From assembly GCA_919901895.1 (NCBI GenBank), contig CAKKQI010000061.1, positions 1 through 13,246 on the forward strand: DNA of 13,246 nucleotides, in the 5' to 3' direction. Under the pieces are notes generated by a model, which was not told the DNA's origin, did not search any database, and was given only the letters and a program-made list of their open reading frames with translations. The translations under genes were made by a program, and so were the position numbers. Positions 12,954 through 13,246 of the stretch are shown in pieces. This DNA is from Candidatus Brocadiaceae bacterium (lineage in GTDB: Bacteria > Planctomycetota > MHYJ01 > JACQXL01 > CAKKQI01). Every line of letters begins with the position of its first letter. Within the stretch, counting starts at the first letter, position 1.

Positions 12954-12982
12954 ATAAAATTTTGGCTCGGCCAAAATTTTAT
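12954..12982. terminator. Hairpin between thrS and infC
   Basis: ATAAAATTTTGGC-TCG-GCCAAAATTTTAT is a perfect 13-bp stem with a 3-base loop, starting just after the thrS stop. Read on the minus strand it ends in TTTTATT, so it could be a weak intrinsic terminator or attenuator, or an mRNA processing site that separates thrS from infC. Its foot lies one base from the infC Shine-Dalgarno sequence. It shares the ATAAAATTTT arms of the hairpins at 11708 and 10628, so it may instead be a member of that repeat set. Confidence 0.5.
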
Positions 12983-12983
12983 A

Positions 12984-13246
12984 TTAACCAGTTACTGCAT
13001 TTTTTCCTTCTTCAGCAGTATTTTTTACTTCGGTTTTTAGTTGCATGATAAAATCTAATAATTTTTGTTGACCGAGGTCGCCTTTGGTTCGTGCGCGGAT
13101 GGCAATAGTTTTCTCTTTTTCCTCATTTTCGCCCACAATGACCATGTACGGTATTTTTTGGCCGGTGGCGTCTTTAATCCGTTGGGAAAGCCGTTCGTTT
13201 CTTAAATCGGTTTTTGCCCGGATGCCGGTCTGAAGCAACTCATTCA
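12984..13246 (-). CDS. thrS: Threonyl-tRNA synthetase, C-terminal end (partial)
   Basis: The frame enters from the right edge of the window and ends in TAA at 12984, so only about 87 C-terminal residues are present. They match the anticodon-binding domain of ThrRS: GIRAKTDLRNERLSQRIKDA, then KIPYMVIVGENEEKEKTIAIRAR, then KGDLGQQKLLDFIMQL. The catalytic and editing domains lie outside. The last ~15 residues form a short extra tail. thrS directly upstream of infC is a conserved bacterial arrangement and supports the call. An internal TTG at 13238 could be mistaken for a start, but conservation continues to the edge. Confidence 0.95.
   Translation of the reverse strand, partial: NELLQTGIRAKTDLRNERLSQRIKDATGQKIPYMVIVGENEEKEKTIAIRARTKGDLGQQKLLDFIMQLKTEVKNTAEEGKNAVTG

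Noticed and set aside
1..13246. CRISPR array, tRNA or rRNA genes, defence or transposase genes
   Set aside because: No regularly spaced repeats, cloverleaf or rRNA-like sequence, and no such protein motifs were seen on either strand.

Overview
The window is a housekeeping segment from an uncultivated-looking bacterium of moderate GC content (about the mid-40s percent by eye). All confident genes lie on the minus strand, so transcription runs from high to low coordinates. Two conserved blocks are joined. The translation block is thrS (3' end only)-infC-rpmI-rplT-pheS-pheT (13246 to 8565). The division/cell-wall (dcw) block is mraZ-[unknown 88 aa]-rsmH-ftsL-ftsI-murE-murF-mraY (8146 to 175). 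MurE carries the DNPR motif of the meso-diaminopimelate-adding enzyme, so a DAP-type peptidoglycan is expected. PheT is the short form without the N-terminal OB-fold tRNA-binding domain, which from memory suggests PVC-like relatives (Planctomycetota or Omnitrophota type). That placement is tentative.

Region by region: 1-174 is noncoding and holds a ~110-bp inverted-repeat element with three tandem hairpins. 175-7685 is a tightly packed operon with ATGA or few-base junctions, running from mraZ to the lipid I synthase gene mraY. 8147-8564 is the only long gap. It holds a good sigma70-type promoter for mraZ, a second promoter pointing the other way, a 14-nt inverted repeat and a possible 18-codon peptide. 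8565-13246 is the translation block, with AT-rich hairpins at three of its junctions and a repeat-filled rpmI-rplT spacer.

The most unusual feature is a set of short, GC-rich perfect palindromes. They lie between genes and also in frame inside genes: three in pheT, two at the 3' end of rsmH, one at its 5' end, and one at the 3' end of ftsL. They encode short extra peptides in loops or at protein termini. One 15-mer is identical between the noncoding left end and pheT. This resembles protein-coding palindromic repeats such as the Rickettsia RPEs, but the sequences differ. Other notable points are a probable AUU start codon for infC set by a strong Shine-Dalgarno sequence, a changed class-II active-site motif in PheS, and an unrecognised small gene inside the dcw operon.

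Functionally, one block supplies initiation factor 3, two ribosomal proteins and two aminoacyl-tRNA synthetases. The other makes UDP-MurNAc-pentapeptide (MurE, MurF), moves it to the lipid carrier (MraY), and provides the septal transpeptidase FtsI with its partner FtsL, the 16S rRNA methyltransferase RsmH and the regulator MraZ. No new multi-gene system such as a defence or biosynthetic cluster is visible. The novelty lies in the repeats and small elements.
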